A stretch of DNA of 64,000 nucleotides from Neobacillus sp. FSL H8-0543 (GTDB lineage Bacteria > Bacillota > Bacilli > Bacillales > Cytobacillaceae), in the NCBI RefSeq assembly GCF_038592905.1, contig NZ_CP151943.1:778001-842000 (forward strand), read 5' to 3'. This document shows positions 1-7,889 of this stretch, piece after piece. The number at the start of each line of letters is the position of its first letter. The stretch's first letter is position 1. The position numbers and the translations under genes are program-made. The notes under the pieces are model-generated. The model was not told where the DNA came from and ran no database searches. It saw only the letters and a program-made list of their open reading frames with translations.

Positions 1-1699
1 CAGGTAAGGCTTCAAACTCAGAAACATCTTTTAGCGCAATCCCTTTATCTTTAATTCCTTGGACGATTGCTTGTGCAAGCGGATGTTCTGATTGCTTTTC
101 CGCAGAACCGACCAAGGATAAAAAGTCTTTTTCCTGTAATTGATCTGTGAAAACATCAGTTAATACTGGTTTTCCATTTGTAACCGTACCCGTTTTATCT
201 AAAACAACAGTCGAGATCCGGTGAGTCATTTCCAAATGTTCGCCGCCTTTAAACAGAATTCCATATTCAGCAGCGCGGCCAGATCCAGCCATGATAGAGG
301 TTGGTGTCGCTAGACCTAACGCACACGGGCAGGCAATAACTAACACAGCGATTAATTTTTCAAGCGCCTCTGCAAAATCTCCAGGGGCTGCCCATACATA
401 CCAAATAATAAAGGCTAGGACAGCGAGGCCGACAACAATTGGGACAAACACGCCGGAAATTTTATCAGCAAGACGCTGAATCGGAGCTTTCGACCCCTGT
501 GCTTCTTCAACCACTTTAATAATTTGCGCTAATGCAGTATCCCTGCCTACCTTTTTGGCTTCCACTTTTATAAACCCATTTTTGTTAAGTGTCGCACCAA
601 TTACTTCATCGCCAATGCTTTTATCAATCGGAACACTTTCACCTGTAAGCATTGACTCATCAATCGCGGAACGTCCCTCAATTATTTTTCCATCCACTGG
701 AATCTTCTCGCCAGGCTTAATATAAAGGATATCACCAACGACTACTTCTTCGAGCGGAATTTCTTGCTCAACACCCTCTCTTTCAACTGTGGCAGTCTTG
801 GCCTGAAGTCCCATTAACTTTTTAATGGCTTCCGAGGAACGTCCTTTTGCCTTTGCTTCAAAGAGTTTACCTAAGATAATTAACGTAATAAGGACAGCAC
901 TTGTTTCATAATAAAGCTCGACAGTATGCGTACTCGTCATTGAAAGTGACATAAATGATAAGTATAGACTGTAAAAATATGCTGCCGATGTACCTAAAGC
1001 GACGAGTACATCCATATTCGCACTTTTATTTTTTAATGCCTTATAGGCGCCGATATAAAACTGGCTACCAATAATAAACTGAACAGGTGTAGCAAGGGCT
1101 AACTGTACCCAAGGATTCATAAACATTTCCGGTACCCAAATAAATGAAGTAAATGTAAAGTGGCCAACCATTGCCCATAATAATGGAATAGAAAGAATAG
1201 CAGAAATGATAAACTTCTTCGTTTGTTTTGCAATTTCCTTTTGGCGATAGTCACTTGTGTCTTTTTCATTCTCTTTTACATGTGCTCCATAACCTAAGCC
1301 TTCCACTTTTTTAATAATTTCCCCAGTAGATAAGGCGGCACCATTATACTCGACTGTAGCTGTCTCAAGGGCCAAATTGACATTAGCCTTTACGACACCG
1401 TCTAGCTTATTTAAGCCTTTTTCAATCCTGGCCGAACAGGCTGCACAGGTCATTCCAGTAATAGCAAAATCAGCCTTTTCCGTTACAACCTCATATCCTA
1501 AATCCTTGATTTTCTTTTCAATATCTTCAATTTTAATTTGTGCAGGATCGTACTTAATGGCAGACTTTTCTAATGCAAGATTAACGGTCGCAGTCTCCAC
1601 TCCCGCTAATTTATTTAAACTCTTTTCAATTCTAGTTGAGCATGCTGCACAGGTCATGCCTGAGATTTGTAAGTTTGTTTCTTTTAAGCTTTGACTCAT
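1..1699 (-). CDS. copA: Copper-translocating P1B-type ATPase CopA, C-terminal part cut by the window edge
   Basis: Reading from the ATG at 1699 (preceded by GGGGAG) the frame stays open to base 1, giving about 566 residues of a protein normally near 800. Two N-terminal heavy-metal domains each carry GMTCAAC. They are followed by membrane segments, the actuator TGES loop, the metal-channel motif CPC in IACPCALGLATP, and the phosphorylation motif DKTGT. This is the Cu(I)-exporting ATPase family; the ATP-binding hinge and last helices lie outside the window. It lies 84 nt downstream of copZ, the cognate chaperone, on the same strand. A CsoR-type palindrome and a terminator-like hairpin sit between the two genes, so copA may have its own copper-induced promoter. 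Confidence 0.95.
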   Translation of the reverse strand, partial: MSQSLKETNLQISGMTCAACSTRIEKSLNKLAGVETATVNLALEKSAIKYDPAQIKIEDIEKKIKDLGYEVVTEKADFAITGMTCAACSARIEKGLNKLDGVVKANVNLALETATVEYNGAALSTGEIIKKVEGLGYGAHVKENEKDTSDYRQKEIAKQTKKFIISAILSIPLLWAMVGHFTFTSFIWVPEMFMNPWVQLALATPVQFIIGSQFYIGAYKALKNKSANMDVLVALGTSAAYFYSLYLSFMSLSMTSTHTVELYYETSAVLITLIILGKLFEAKAKGRSSEAIKKLMGLQAKTATVEREGVEQEIPLEEVVVGDILYIKPGEKIPVDGKIIEGRSAIDESMLTGESVPIDKSIGDEVIGATLNKNGFIKVEAKKVGRDTALAQIIKVVEEAQGSKAPIQRLADKISGVFVPIVVGLAVLAFIIWYVWAAPGDFAEALEKLIAVLVIACPCALGLATPTSIMAGSGRAAEYGILFKGGEHLEMTHRISTVVLDKTGTVTNGKPVLTDVFTDQLQEKDFLSLVGSAEKQSEHPLAQAIVQGIKDKGIALKDVSEFEALP

Positions 1700-1715
1700 A
1701 AAAGCCAACTCCCCA

Positions 1716-1730
1716 TACCCTATGAGGGTA
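1716..1730. promoter_or_regulatory. Candidate CsoR operator in front of copA
   Basis: TACCC-TATGA-GGGTA is a perfect 5+5 palindrome with a 5-nt centre, the form of copper-sensor CsoR operators in Bacillus. It lies 16 nt upstream of the copA start codon. No csoR gene is in the window, so the assignment rests on motif and context. Confidence 0.6.
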
Positions 1731-1741
1731 TATATTTTTGT

Positions 1742-1769
1742 AAAAAGAACGTGCTAATAATTAGCACGT
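1742..1769 (-). terminator. Terminator-like hairpin between copZ and copA
   Basis: A perfect 10-bp inverted repeat (ACGTGCTAAT / ATTAGCACGT, 1749-1769) lies just after the copZ stop and is followed on the minus strand by TCTTTTTA. It would end or reduce copZ transcripts before copA. Confidence 0.6.
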
Positions 1770-1782
1770 ATCAATTTTATTT

Positions 1783-1989
1783 TTACACTACGTCGTAACC
1801 TTGGTCATCAATTGTTTCTTTGATTTTATCTAATGTTACTTCTTGGTTGTTAAACTCAACTTCGACAGTATTAGCTTTTAAATTTACTTCGACAGAGCTA
1901 ACTCCGTTTAGTGTGCCCACACTTCCTTTTACCGCCTTCACACAATGATCACAAGACATACCTTGAACATTTAATGTTACTTTTTCCAT
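1783..1989 (-). CDS. copZ: Copper chaperone CopZ
   Basis: A 68-residue single heavy-metal-associated domain with the Cu(I)-binding motif GMSCDHC near residue 10 and the usual beta-alpha-beta-beta-alpha-beta length. In the family this cytosolic protein binds Cu(I) and delivers it to CopA, and the matching ATPase is the next gene downstream. The start ATG at 1989 follows a clear AAGGGTG site. Unlike the tight copZA operon of B. subtilis, here a hairpin and a second operator-like palindrome separate the two genes. Confidence 0.96.
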   Translation of the reverse strand: MEKVTLNVQGMSCDHCVKAVKGSVGTLNGVSSVEVNLKANTVEVEFNNQEVTLDKIKETIDDQGYDVV

Positions 1990-2056
1990 GAATAAACACC
2001 CTTTCGATTTGCGGCCTACTTTTTCATAAGCCTTTTGTATTTATAAAACAATATTA

Positions 2057-2075
2057 CTATACCCCCCTACCCTAT
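2057..2075. promoter_or_regulatory. Possible CsoR-type site upstream of copZ
   Basis: A C-rich run flanked by TA steps (TATACCCCCC then TACCCTATG) about 70 nt before the copZ start resembles CsoR operators. It is not cleanly palindromic, unlike the site in front of copA, so this is a weak call based on position and composition. Confidence 0.35.
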
Positions 2076-2134
2076 GTAAAGTACTATTCTCCATTTTTCA
2101 CATTATATTCACACTGGAGGAATCCATTATACTT

Positions 2135-2863
2135 TTACCAATATGTAAGAGTATCTACTATCCCTAAAAATAACATAAAGATACCAGAGAGTCGTTGGAT
2201 GACAACACCAATCTTCCTTCCTTTTTTCATTAATATTCCTCCCCCGCCCAGGTACCAAATAATGAAAATAAAAATGAGCAGCGGCAGCGCGGTTCCAAAG
2301 GCAAAGATGGAAGGAAGGATAAACCCATAAGGGCTTCCTAACACAATTGGCATCAAGGTGACAAAAAACAGGATAAACATTGTAGGACAAAAGGCTAGTG
2401 AAAAACTGAAACCTAACATAAAGGAGCCAAAAGGCGTTTCCTGTTTGTATTCCTTCGATCCTTTAAATAAATTGATTGTTCCCCTGAGTTTTATGAACCC
2501 CATCATATATATCCCTACAATGATTAATATCGGTCCCATTATTTTGCGAATCCATGGGAAATAGTATGTGAGATTTTCTTGTATGTCTCTTCCTACTATC
2601 CATACGAGAGCACCCAATAAGGAAAAAGCCACCACTTTACCTAAAGTAAAGCTTAAGATATCCTTCCATACAATTTTCTGTTGAATGGAGCGGTTACCAT
2701 AGAGTGTAACAGCACTAATATTGCCGGTAAGTTGACAGGGTGCCAATGCACCTACAATTCCTAATATGAAGGCAAAAATGATTGGCCATGATTCCAGGCT
2801 ATTTGCCAGGACGAAAAATGGTTTACTCATGAAAGAGCTAAATTGACTCATAAGACTATACAT
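2135..2863 (-). CDS. CcdA/DsbD-type six-helix membrane protein (TauE/SafE-like annotation also possible)
   Basis: A 242-residue polytopic membrane protein with about six transmembrane helices. GALAPCQLTGNI in the first core helix and LAFCPTM in the fourth place one Cys next to Pro in each half, as in CcdA/DsbD transporters that move reducing equivalents across the membrane. Such proteins near copper genes may support extracytoplasmic thiol or metal handling. It sits upstream of copZ on the same strand with a 145-nt gap. The Cys pair favours the thiol-relay family over the sulfite-exporter name often given to similar proteins. The exact substrate is unknown. Confidence 0.7.
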   Translation of the reverse strand: MYSLMSQFSSFMSKPFFVLANSLESWPIIFAFILGIVGALAPCQLTGNISAVTLYGNRSIQQKIVWKDILSFTLGKVVAFSLLGALVWIVGRDIQENLTYYFPWIRKIMGPILIIVGIYMMGFIKLRGTINLFKGSKEYKQETPFGSFMLGFSFSLAFCPTMFILFFVTLMPIVLGSPYGFILPSIFAFGTALPLLIFIFIIWYLGGGGILMKKGRKIGVVIQRLSGIFMLFLGIVDTLTYW

Positions 2864-3095
2864 TTAATCACCCTAGTTAGTTTTTTTATGTAAATGACTT
2901 GTAATTTAATTGTGACTACTACTTAATACTATAACAATAGTACTTGGATGATATGAAGATAGTATGTAGAGATTATGACAATTTTGCGTCAAAAACCCTT
3001 AAATAGAAGGATTCTTTACTAGGCAGGAGGATCCTACATATTTTCTACATACAATTAGGCTATGATGATTGTATGAATGGAAAGGAGATATGGAA

Positions 3096-3338
3096 ATGAG
3101 AAAATTTGCAGTTGGAATTTTTAGTATTGCTTTAATCTTAGGTGCTGGTACAGCGGTATTTGCAGCAGGGAATCCTGATAAGGGGCAAAGCTTTGAAGAA
3201 ATGTTGCCATTTATGGAGAAAATGCATCCGGATTTTACTGCTGAGGAATTAGAAGGCATGTACAATGATTGTCATGGAGCAGAGGGCATGATGAATGGAT
3301 CAGGTATGAATAGCCAAAATATGATGAATCGGTTTTAA
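3096..3338 (+). CDS. Small secreted Met/His-containing protein, unknown function
   Basis: An 80-residue protein with a typical signal peptide (MRKF then a hydrophobic stretch ending GTAVFAAG, likely cut after FAA). The mature part has FEEMLPFMEKMHPDF, one CHG near the end, and a Met-rich tail (GMMNGSGMNSQNMMN). The start at 3096 is preferred over upstream ATGs because AAAGGAG lies 8 nt before it. It is divergent from the CcdA-like gene and next to the copper cluster. The Met/His/Cys content would fit weak metal binding, but this is inference from composition only; no family was recognised. Confidence 0.7.
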   Translation: MRKFAVGIFSIALILGAGTAVFAAGNPDKGQSFEEMLPFMEKMHPDFTAEELEGMYNDCHGAEGMMNGSGMNSQNMMNRF

Positions 3339-3380
3339 TCTCAATAGTACTTCTGGGACTGAACATGGTTGAAATATTCA

Positions 3381-3414
3381 AAAAGAGGATGCCCAAGGAC
3401 ATCCTCTTTTTTTT
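3381..3414. terminator. Bidirectional terminator between the small secreted protein and nrdJ
   Basis: A perfect stem of about 10 bp (AAAAGAGGAT / ATCCTCTTTT) with a 10-nt loop, followed by T8 on the plus strand and A-rich on the other side. It separates two convergent genes. Confidence 0.85.
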
Positions 3415-3418
3415 GATA

Positions 3419-4531
3419 TTATAACCCGCACTTTAATTGCGTACCACAGTTTGTACATGTATTGCAGCCGCCCATTTCCTCAACATTTCCTTTGCGGCAA
3501 ACAGGACAGGTGTTACCAACTTCGGAACCGATTGTTACGTCGGTTGAGCGTAGGTCATTAATGGTATCTAAGAGTACTACGTGTTGCTTTGTTTTTTCTT
3601 TAAAGACTGATGGTGCGTCGTTTTCTTCTGCTTTAAGGGTCAGTACCTGTGAATCGCGTGAGCCATCTACATAGACTGTCCCGCCCTTTGCACCGCCATG
3701 GTACAGGCGCACATAAACTTTTTCTACCTGTTCTACACTATAGCCTTTTGGTGCATTGACAGTTTTACTAATTGAACTATCAATCCAGCGCTGAATGACA
3801 CATTGAACGTCTGCATGTGCCTCTGGCGGAAGTTCCATTGCTGAAACGAACCAGCTTGGGAGATTATCGGGATCGGTTTCTGGATGTTGATCCAAATATT
3901 CTTGGACAATATCCGCTTTTACCTCAATAAATTTACCAAGGCGTCCGCTACGGAAATATGAAAATGAGAAATAAGGCTCTAATCCTGTGGAAACTCCAAC
4001 CATGGTACCTGTGGATCCCGTCGGAGCAACAGTTAGCAAATGAGAGTTTCGTATGCCATTTTCTACTATAGATTGGCGGACATCTTCAGGCATCTTTTTC
4101 ATAAAGCCTGTGTTGATAAAAGCTTTTCTTAAGCGATTAGTGTCATCCTGAGTTTCACCAGTTAGGAAAGGGAAACTACCCTTTTCCTTAGCTAACTCTA
4201 CTGATGTTTTATAAGCGGTTGTTGCGATAGCTTCAAAAACTTGGTCAACAAGTTGGTTTCCTTTTTCTGAACCATACTCTGTTTCACAATAGATAAGCAT
4301 GTCGTGTAGACCCATTACACCAAGACCAACGCGGCGCTCTCCAAGAGCCTGTTTTTTATTTTCCTCAAGGAAGTAAGGTGTGGCGTTAATTACGTTGTCT
4401 TGCATTCTAACGCCAACTGCTACAGTTCTCTTTAGCTTTTCAAAATCAACTGTTTTTGTTTCCTTATCAGTCATCTCAGCAAGATTTACCGCTGCAAGGT
4501 TACAAACAGAAAATGGTGCGAGTGGTTGCTC
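3419..4531 (-). CDS. nrdJ: nrdJ exon 3: C-terminal part of B12-dependent ribonucleotide reductase
   Basis: Third exon, encoding residues 481-850 of the spliced protein. It opens with Glu481 of the catalytic NPCGE motif (the other four residues are in exon 2), then PLAPFSVCNLAAVNL, whose Cys490 matches the second redox-active cysteine of the family. Barrel motifs follow (PTGSTGTMVGVSTGLEP, the glycine-rich stretch at the active site). The end is a Cys-rich zinc-ribbon-like tail (CPVC..CNTCTNC..C) typical of class II NrdJ. The first exon base is placed at 4531 because this restores NPCGE exactly and leaves a terminal intron G. A TTG immediately upstream could be mistaken for a start codon. Confidence 0.93.
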   Translation of the reverse strand, partial: EQPLAPFSVCNLAAVNLAEMTDKETKTVDFEKLKRTVAVGVRMQDNVINATPYFLEENKKQALGERRVGLGVMGLHDMLIYCETEYGSEKGNQLVDQVFEAIATTAYKTSVELAKEKGSFPFLTGETQDDTNRLRKAFINTGFMKKMPEDVRQSIVENGIRNSHLLTVAPTGSTGTMVGVSTGLEPYFSFSYFRSGRLGKFIEVKADIVQEYLDQHPETDPDNLPSWFVSAMELPPEAHADVQCVIQRWIDSSISKTVNAPKGYSVEQVEKVYVRLYHGGAKGGTVYVDGSRDSQVLTLKAEENDAPSVFKEKTKQHVVLLDTINDLRSTDVTIGSEVGNTCPVCRKGNVEEMGGCNTCTNCGTQLKCGL

Positions 4532-5740
4532 CAATTTGTTATCCTACCGGTTTTTTATCCGATAGTTCTTACGGTTGCTTTCCCGCAAGTTCAGCATATC
4601 TTTTCATTACACACGTCTTTCATAAACTTGATTAGTTCTTTTCTTCCACAATCTTCACCAAAGACGGCTTTTGATATTACTCTAAAGTCCTTCACACCAA
4701 ACTGATTTTGAATATCCTTAATCAGTGGATGGATTGTTGTTTTAATTTTATTGAAAGGCGTTTCAGATACAATCTTTTTATTATCTATTGACCACTGTAT
4801 AATATACTCTCTAATGTGATGGTGTATGAAGGTTCGTTTTTCAACATATCGGTCTGTTGCTAATCTAATTGCAACTTTCCCAGCGCATTTCTGACTACAA
4901 TACTTTCGCTGCGATGTAACTAATGTCTCGAACTCTTCAGTGCACTCTTTACACATTCGATTCTCTCTTTTAGTTTTGATATACCCCTTTTTGATTCCAC
5001 TCTTTTTTAAGCCTTCAATCATTCTTTGTCTCGACAAGCTATCAGAGTTCCATAAACGTTTTGTATGTTCTCCGATTTTCTTTTTAGCACTTTCACTATG
5101 CCTTAGGTTAAAGTGCCCATTTAGCTCACCGTGAGCCGCTTTATGAATGGTTGTATCTTTTGACTCTATCCATTTCGTAATGATTGAAGTTAAAGAGAAT
5201 GGTAAGGTTTTATATAACTCTAGGAGTTCTTCGTATGAGAGTAACTCGCAATCAATATTATATCTATTCTTAATTATATCTAATGCCTTTCTAGCATCAG
5301 CTTTCGCCTTTTCATTTCTGGACTTTATTTCAACTACCTTTTGCAAATTGCCTTTTAGATCGTAGAAAAAGAAATCAGGTTTATATATTTTATACCCTAA
5401 ATCAAAGGTAATGTCCTCATAACCCCATGGTATGGAATAATAATCAAGGTATCTAGCATAAGCGTATTCATAAGAACTTCTTAAATAATGTTCTTTGTAG
5501 AATCCTGCATATCCTCTATTCATTACTATCACCTCGATACTATTTTTCCATAAATCGGACTACTTGTACATGTTTATTGAGTGTGCAATGCTGCGGCCTC
5601 GTGGACGGATTATATTCTCTCATGAGGTTCACCGTCTATGCGTTGCCCCTGACTAACCTTTTACAGTTTGCCTTCGGTTCGGATTCCCGTCTCAGGGTTC
5701 CCGCTTTATTCCGCAGTTTTTTACATGAGGCAAACTATTT
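4532..5740 (-). ncRNA. Group I intron B in nrdJ (1209 nt, endonuclease-encoding)
   Basis: Inserted between the Gly480 and Glu481 codons, phase 0. The 5' exon ends CATGTGGT and can pair with intron bases GCCTCATG about 10 nt inside, closing with the conserved U.G pair at the splice site (one U-U mismatch): this is P1. A P4-like GCGGGAA segment follows, and GACGG (5632-5636) pairs perfectly with CCGTC (5604-5608) as P7, in an R-like context AACGCATAGACGG and an S-like context ATATAATCCGTC. The last intron base is G. The ribozyme core thus precedes the open reading frame at 4591-5523, which sits in the 3' (P9) part. Subgroup not assigned. Confidence 0.88.
4591..5523 (-). CDS. Intron-encoded homing endonuclease, PD-(D/E)xK type with NUMOD3 and zinc finger
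   Basis: A 310-residue protein inside intron B. Start ATG at 5523 follows GAGGTG. Residues 1-70 contain an RSSYE segment and then PD (49-50) and ExK (65-67), the PD-(D/E)xK nuclease signature. Residues about 140-180 carry the helical NUMOD3-like DNA-binding repeat (HSESAKKKIGEHTKRLW), followed by a C-x2-C ... C-x3-C finger (Cys191, 194, 209, 213). The C-terminal 90 residues are basic and probably bind DNA. Homing endonucleases cut intronless alleles to spread their intron. No LAGLIDADG or GIY-YIG motif was seen. The frame is intact, suggesting recent or ongoing mobility. Confidence 0.85.
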   Translation of the reverse strand: MNRGYAGFYKEHYLRSSYEYAYARYLDYYSIPWGYEDITFDLGYKIYKPDFFFYDLKGNLQKVVEIKSRNEKAKADARKALDIIKNRYNIDCELLSYEELLELYKTLPFSLTSIITKWIESKDTTIHKAAHGELNGHFNLRHSESAKKKIGEHTKRLWNSDSLSRQRMIEGLKKSGIKKGYIKTKRENRMCKECTEEFETLVTSQRKYCSQKCAGKVAIRLATDRYVEKRTFIHHHIREYIIQWSIDNKKIVSETPFNKIKTTIHPLIKDIQNQFGVKDFRVISKAVFGEDCGRKELIKFMKDVCNEKIC

Positions 5741-6385
5741 ACCACATGGGTTTGTTGCTACTACTTGTTGACCATATGCCTTTGCATTCGTCATGTCATT
5801 CGCATTGTCGATGAAGAAAATTCCTGGTTCAGCTGAGTAGGTTGAGCAGATATTTACTAGATTCCAAAGTTCTTTTGCTTTGATCTTTTTGTAAACTCTA
5901 ACTTTGTGCCCAAGTTTCTCCCACTCACGAACGTCCCCGACTTTTTGCCATTCTTCATTATAAATCTTCATTTCTTCTTGACTGTAGTGTTCAACATAAG
6001 GGAAACGAAGTTCGTATTCACTATCATTTTCAACAGCATCCATAAATTCTTTCGTTAAACAGATAGAGATATTTGCACCAGTCAAAAACTCAGAATTATG
6101 AACAGTGTAGTTACCACCAGTTTGAAGCTTTTCTTCAGCCTCAGCAATAATACCTTCATCAAACCCGCCTAAACCCGGGATAACTTTATAATTCACTATT
6201 CCCTGGTACATTGCTTTTTCCTGTGCTGTTAACGGAGTGAATTTAAGCTTGTCTGTTGCGTGCTTTTTAATCGTTTCATCATTTGTATTTTCTATTAAAA
6301 ACCGTAATATCTTAGGGTTTTGCATCTTTGAAATAATAAATTCAATAATATCTGGATGCCAGTCTGCCAACATAATCATTTGTGC
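5741..6385 (-). CDS. nrdJ: nrdJ exon 2: central part of B12-dependent ribonucleotide reductase
   Basis: Encodes residues 266-480 (215 codons, exact multiple of three). It begins AQMIMLADWHPDIIEFI, which continues the GGSRRG at the end of exon 1, and ends ATNPCG. Asn477 and Cys479 of this end are the catalytic asparagine and thiyl-radical cysteine of the N-x-C-x-E motif, completed by Glu481 in exon 3. No ribosome binding site precedes the exon; the TTG just upstream belongs to the intron end. Without splicing the frame ends two codons into intron B. Confidence 0.93.
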
Positions 6386-6704
6386 CAAATTCGTTACGTT
6401 GATTCGCTACTTCAACTCTCTAAGTCACCTTAGAAGTTCAGACCATCTCTTACACTCTCTTCGAGTGTCCTCGCACTTCGGAATCGCTTGATTCCTACTC
6501 TACTCACTTCCGTCTTTCAGACGTGTTTTCGATGGTCGTTGGACCTTCTCCATTTTAGGAGCTTGGCTGCTGATTGTCTTTATCCACTTGCTGTTTTCAA
6601 GCATTCACGCTTACCGTTTCCAGTTACGTTGTAGCCAGCGAGTCATCAAAGAGTTCCCAGCAATTCACGAGGTTTTTTATAGACGAGGCACGTTATGCTG
6701 ATTT
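6386..6704 (-). ncRNA. Group I intron A in nrdJ (319 nt, no open reading frame)
   Basis: Inserted after the Gly265 codon, phase 0. The 5' exon end AGACGTGGT pairs with intron GCCTCGTCT about 17 nt inside, closing with a U.G pair (P1, one U-U mismatch). GTGC just before that guide can pair with the 3' exon start GCAC (P10). The core is textbook-like: Q-type AATCAGCAGCCAAGC, R-type CCAACGACCATCG, and P7 formed by GACCATC (6531-6537) with GATGGTC (6441-6447). The last base is G. The size is that of a minimal self-splicing intron, so it must be mobilised in trans, if at all. Confidence 0.9.
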
Positions 6705-7499
6705 ACCACGTCTTGATCCACCTTGCTCAACCAAATGTGTCAATTTCGCAATATCATCTAGCCATGAAACCGAACCTGATGATTTTCCATTTACACCTCT
6801 AGCTAAGGTATTTCTAGGCCGTAGTGTCGAACCATTTGTTCCAACACCGCCGCCGCGGCTCATAATCTCCATTACCTGCTTACGATGATCTGAGATTCCT
6901 TCACGAGAATCTGGAACGAACGGCATCACGTAACAATTAAAAAATGTCACGTCAGTGTTAGCACCGGCACCATATAGCACACGCCCTGCCGGAATAAAGT
7001 TCATTGTAACTAGTTCCTGATAAAACTTCTCGAACCACTCTCTTCGTTTTTCCTCTGTTTCTTCAACAGAAGCAAGACCAGTTGCATTGCGCTTTGCTAT
7101 TTGCTCATAAAATAGTTCTAAAGGCTTTTCAATGACATCCAACGAGCGAATGATCATCCCTGTCGCTGCTTCCTCTGGATCATCAAGAACTCCCCTAAAC
7201 TCTTCCTCCACTAAAACCTTTGCCTTTTTTCTCTCCCAATCTATTTCCATGATGTAGCCAAGACCACGTGCTGGGAATTTTGGATCCTCTTTAATCGTCA
7301 GAACAATAAAGTCACCAATTGTCAGGGTAATCTTTGCAGTGTCTTTAAAGGTGTATCGGTCTAACATGACCAATCTTGATACACCCTTGTGGGTTATTTT
7401 CATATCTGGGGTTACTGGGTGCACCTGGGGAAACAAGTGGATATCCTCATTTAACCTTTCGAAATCAATATTCATTTTTTGTCTAAAAACAACAGACAT
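6705..7499 (-). CDS. nrdJ: nrdJ exon 1: N-terminal part of adenosylcobalamin-dependent ribonucleotide reductase (class II)
   Basis: Ribonucleotide reductase converts ribonucleotides to deoxyribonucleotides in the cytosol; class II uses adenosylcobalamin and needs no oxygen or small subunit. The three exons (795 + 645 + 1113 nt) join without frame change to an 850-residue NrdJ, the usual length. Exon 1 encodes residues 1-265 with an N-terminal regulatory region, NFIPAGRVL, TFFNCYVMPF (Cys189, first redox cysteine) and EQGGSRRG at its end. The start ATG at 7499 follows GGAGGAG; no in-frame ATG with a better site is nearby. Expression needs splicing of both introns. Tandem NrdR boxes upstream suggest control by dATP/ATP-sensing NrdR. 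Confidence 0.95.
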
Positions 7500-7611
7500 G
7501 AGAACAACTCCTCCATTTATTTTAAATCTCTCTCTGGATGTAGCTTCTAGCAAATTTGCTATATCTAGTTGTGTTGATATAAATAAACTATCACAGATAC
7601 ATACTTTAAAT

Positions 7612-7657
7612 CAATATATAGTACCAAAAATATTTTCGACACTACTATATATTGTGT
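7612..7657. promoter_or_regulatory. Tandem NrdR boxes upstream of nrdJ
   Basis: Two palindromes of the NrdR type, CAATATATAG (7612-7621) and CTATATATTG within a longer CTATATATTGTGT (7645-7657), have centres 33 bp apart, three helical turns, as is usual for NrdR repressor sites. They lie about 110-160 nt upstream of the nrdJ start. The rest of 7500-7889 is A+T-rich and holds no gene; no cobalamin riboswitch was found there. Confidence 0.8.
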
Positions 7658-7889
7658 TTACGCAAAAAATATAAATTTTGTCAAACTCAAAATAAACTAG
7701 AAATAAGAGATAATAAAAGCTTTTGATAGTTTTACAGCAAAAATCAAGGAATTTCAACAAAGTTTGCAGGTTGCGATTTTTCAAACAGGGAAAAAATAAT
7801 GATAAAAGGAAATCGATTTATTCTATAGAACTTTGATATGTGGCATACTTACTTTAGTGAATAATCAATATTAAAGGAGGGAAATATGA

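Noticed and set aside
1377..1694. Plus-strand frame of 105 codons opposite copA
   Set aside because: It is the antisense of the two heavy-metal-binding domains of copA, with no ribosome site.
2127..2390. Alternative minus-strand frame overlapping the CcdA-like gene
   Set aside because: Out-of-frame shadow of a clearly membrane-protein-coding sequence.
4532..6704. Inteins in nrdJ
   Set aside because: The inserted sequences contain in-frame stop codons directly after the exon ends and no intein Cys/Ser...HN-Cys splicing motifs; the RNA core features fit introns.
3419..7553. nrdJ as a frameshifted or broken pseudogene in three pieces
   Set aside because: All three pieces join without loss at conserved motifs (GGSRRG-AQM and NPCG-E), exon lengths are exact codon multiples, and the separating DNA folds as group I introns.
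7500..7889. Cobalamin riboswitch upstream of nrdJ
   Set aside because: No B12-box (GCCACTG-like) or aptamer core was found; NrdR boxes explain the conserved elements.
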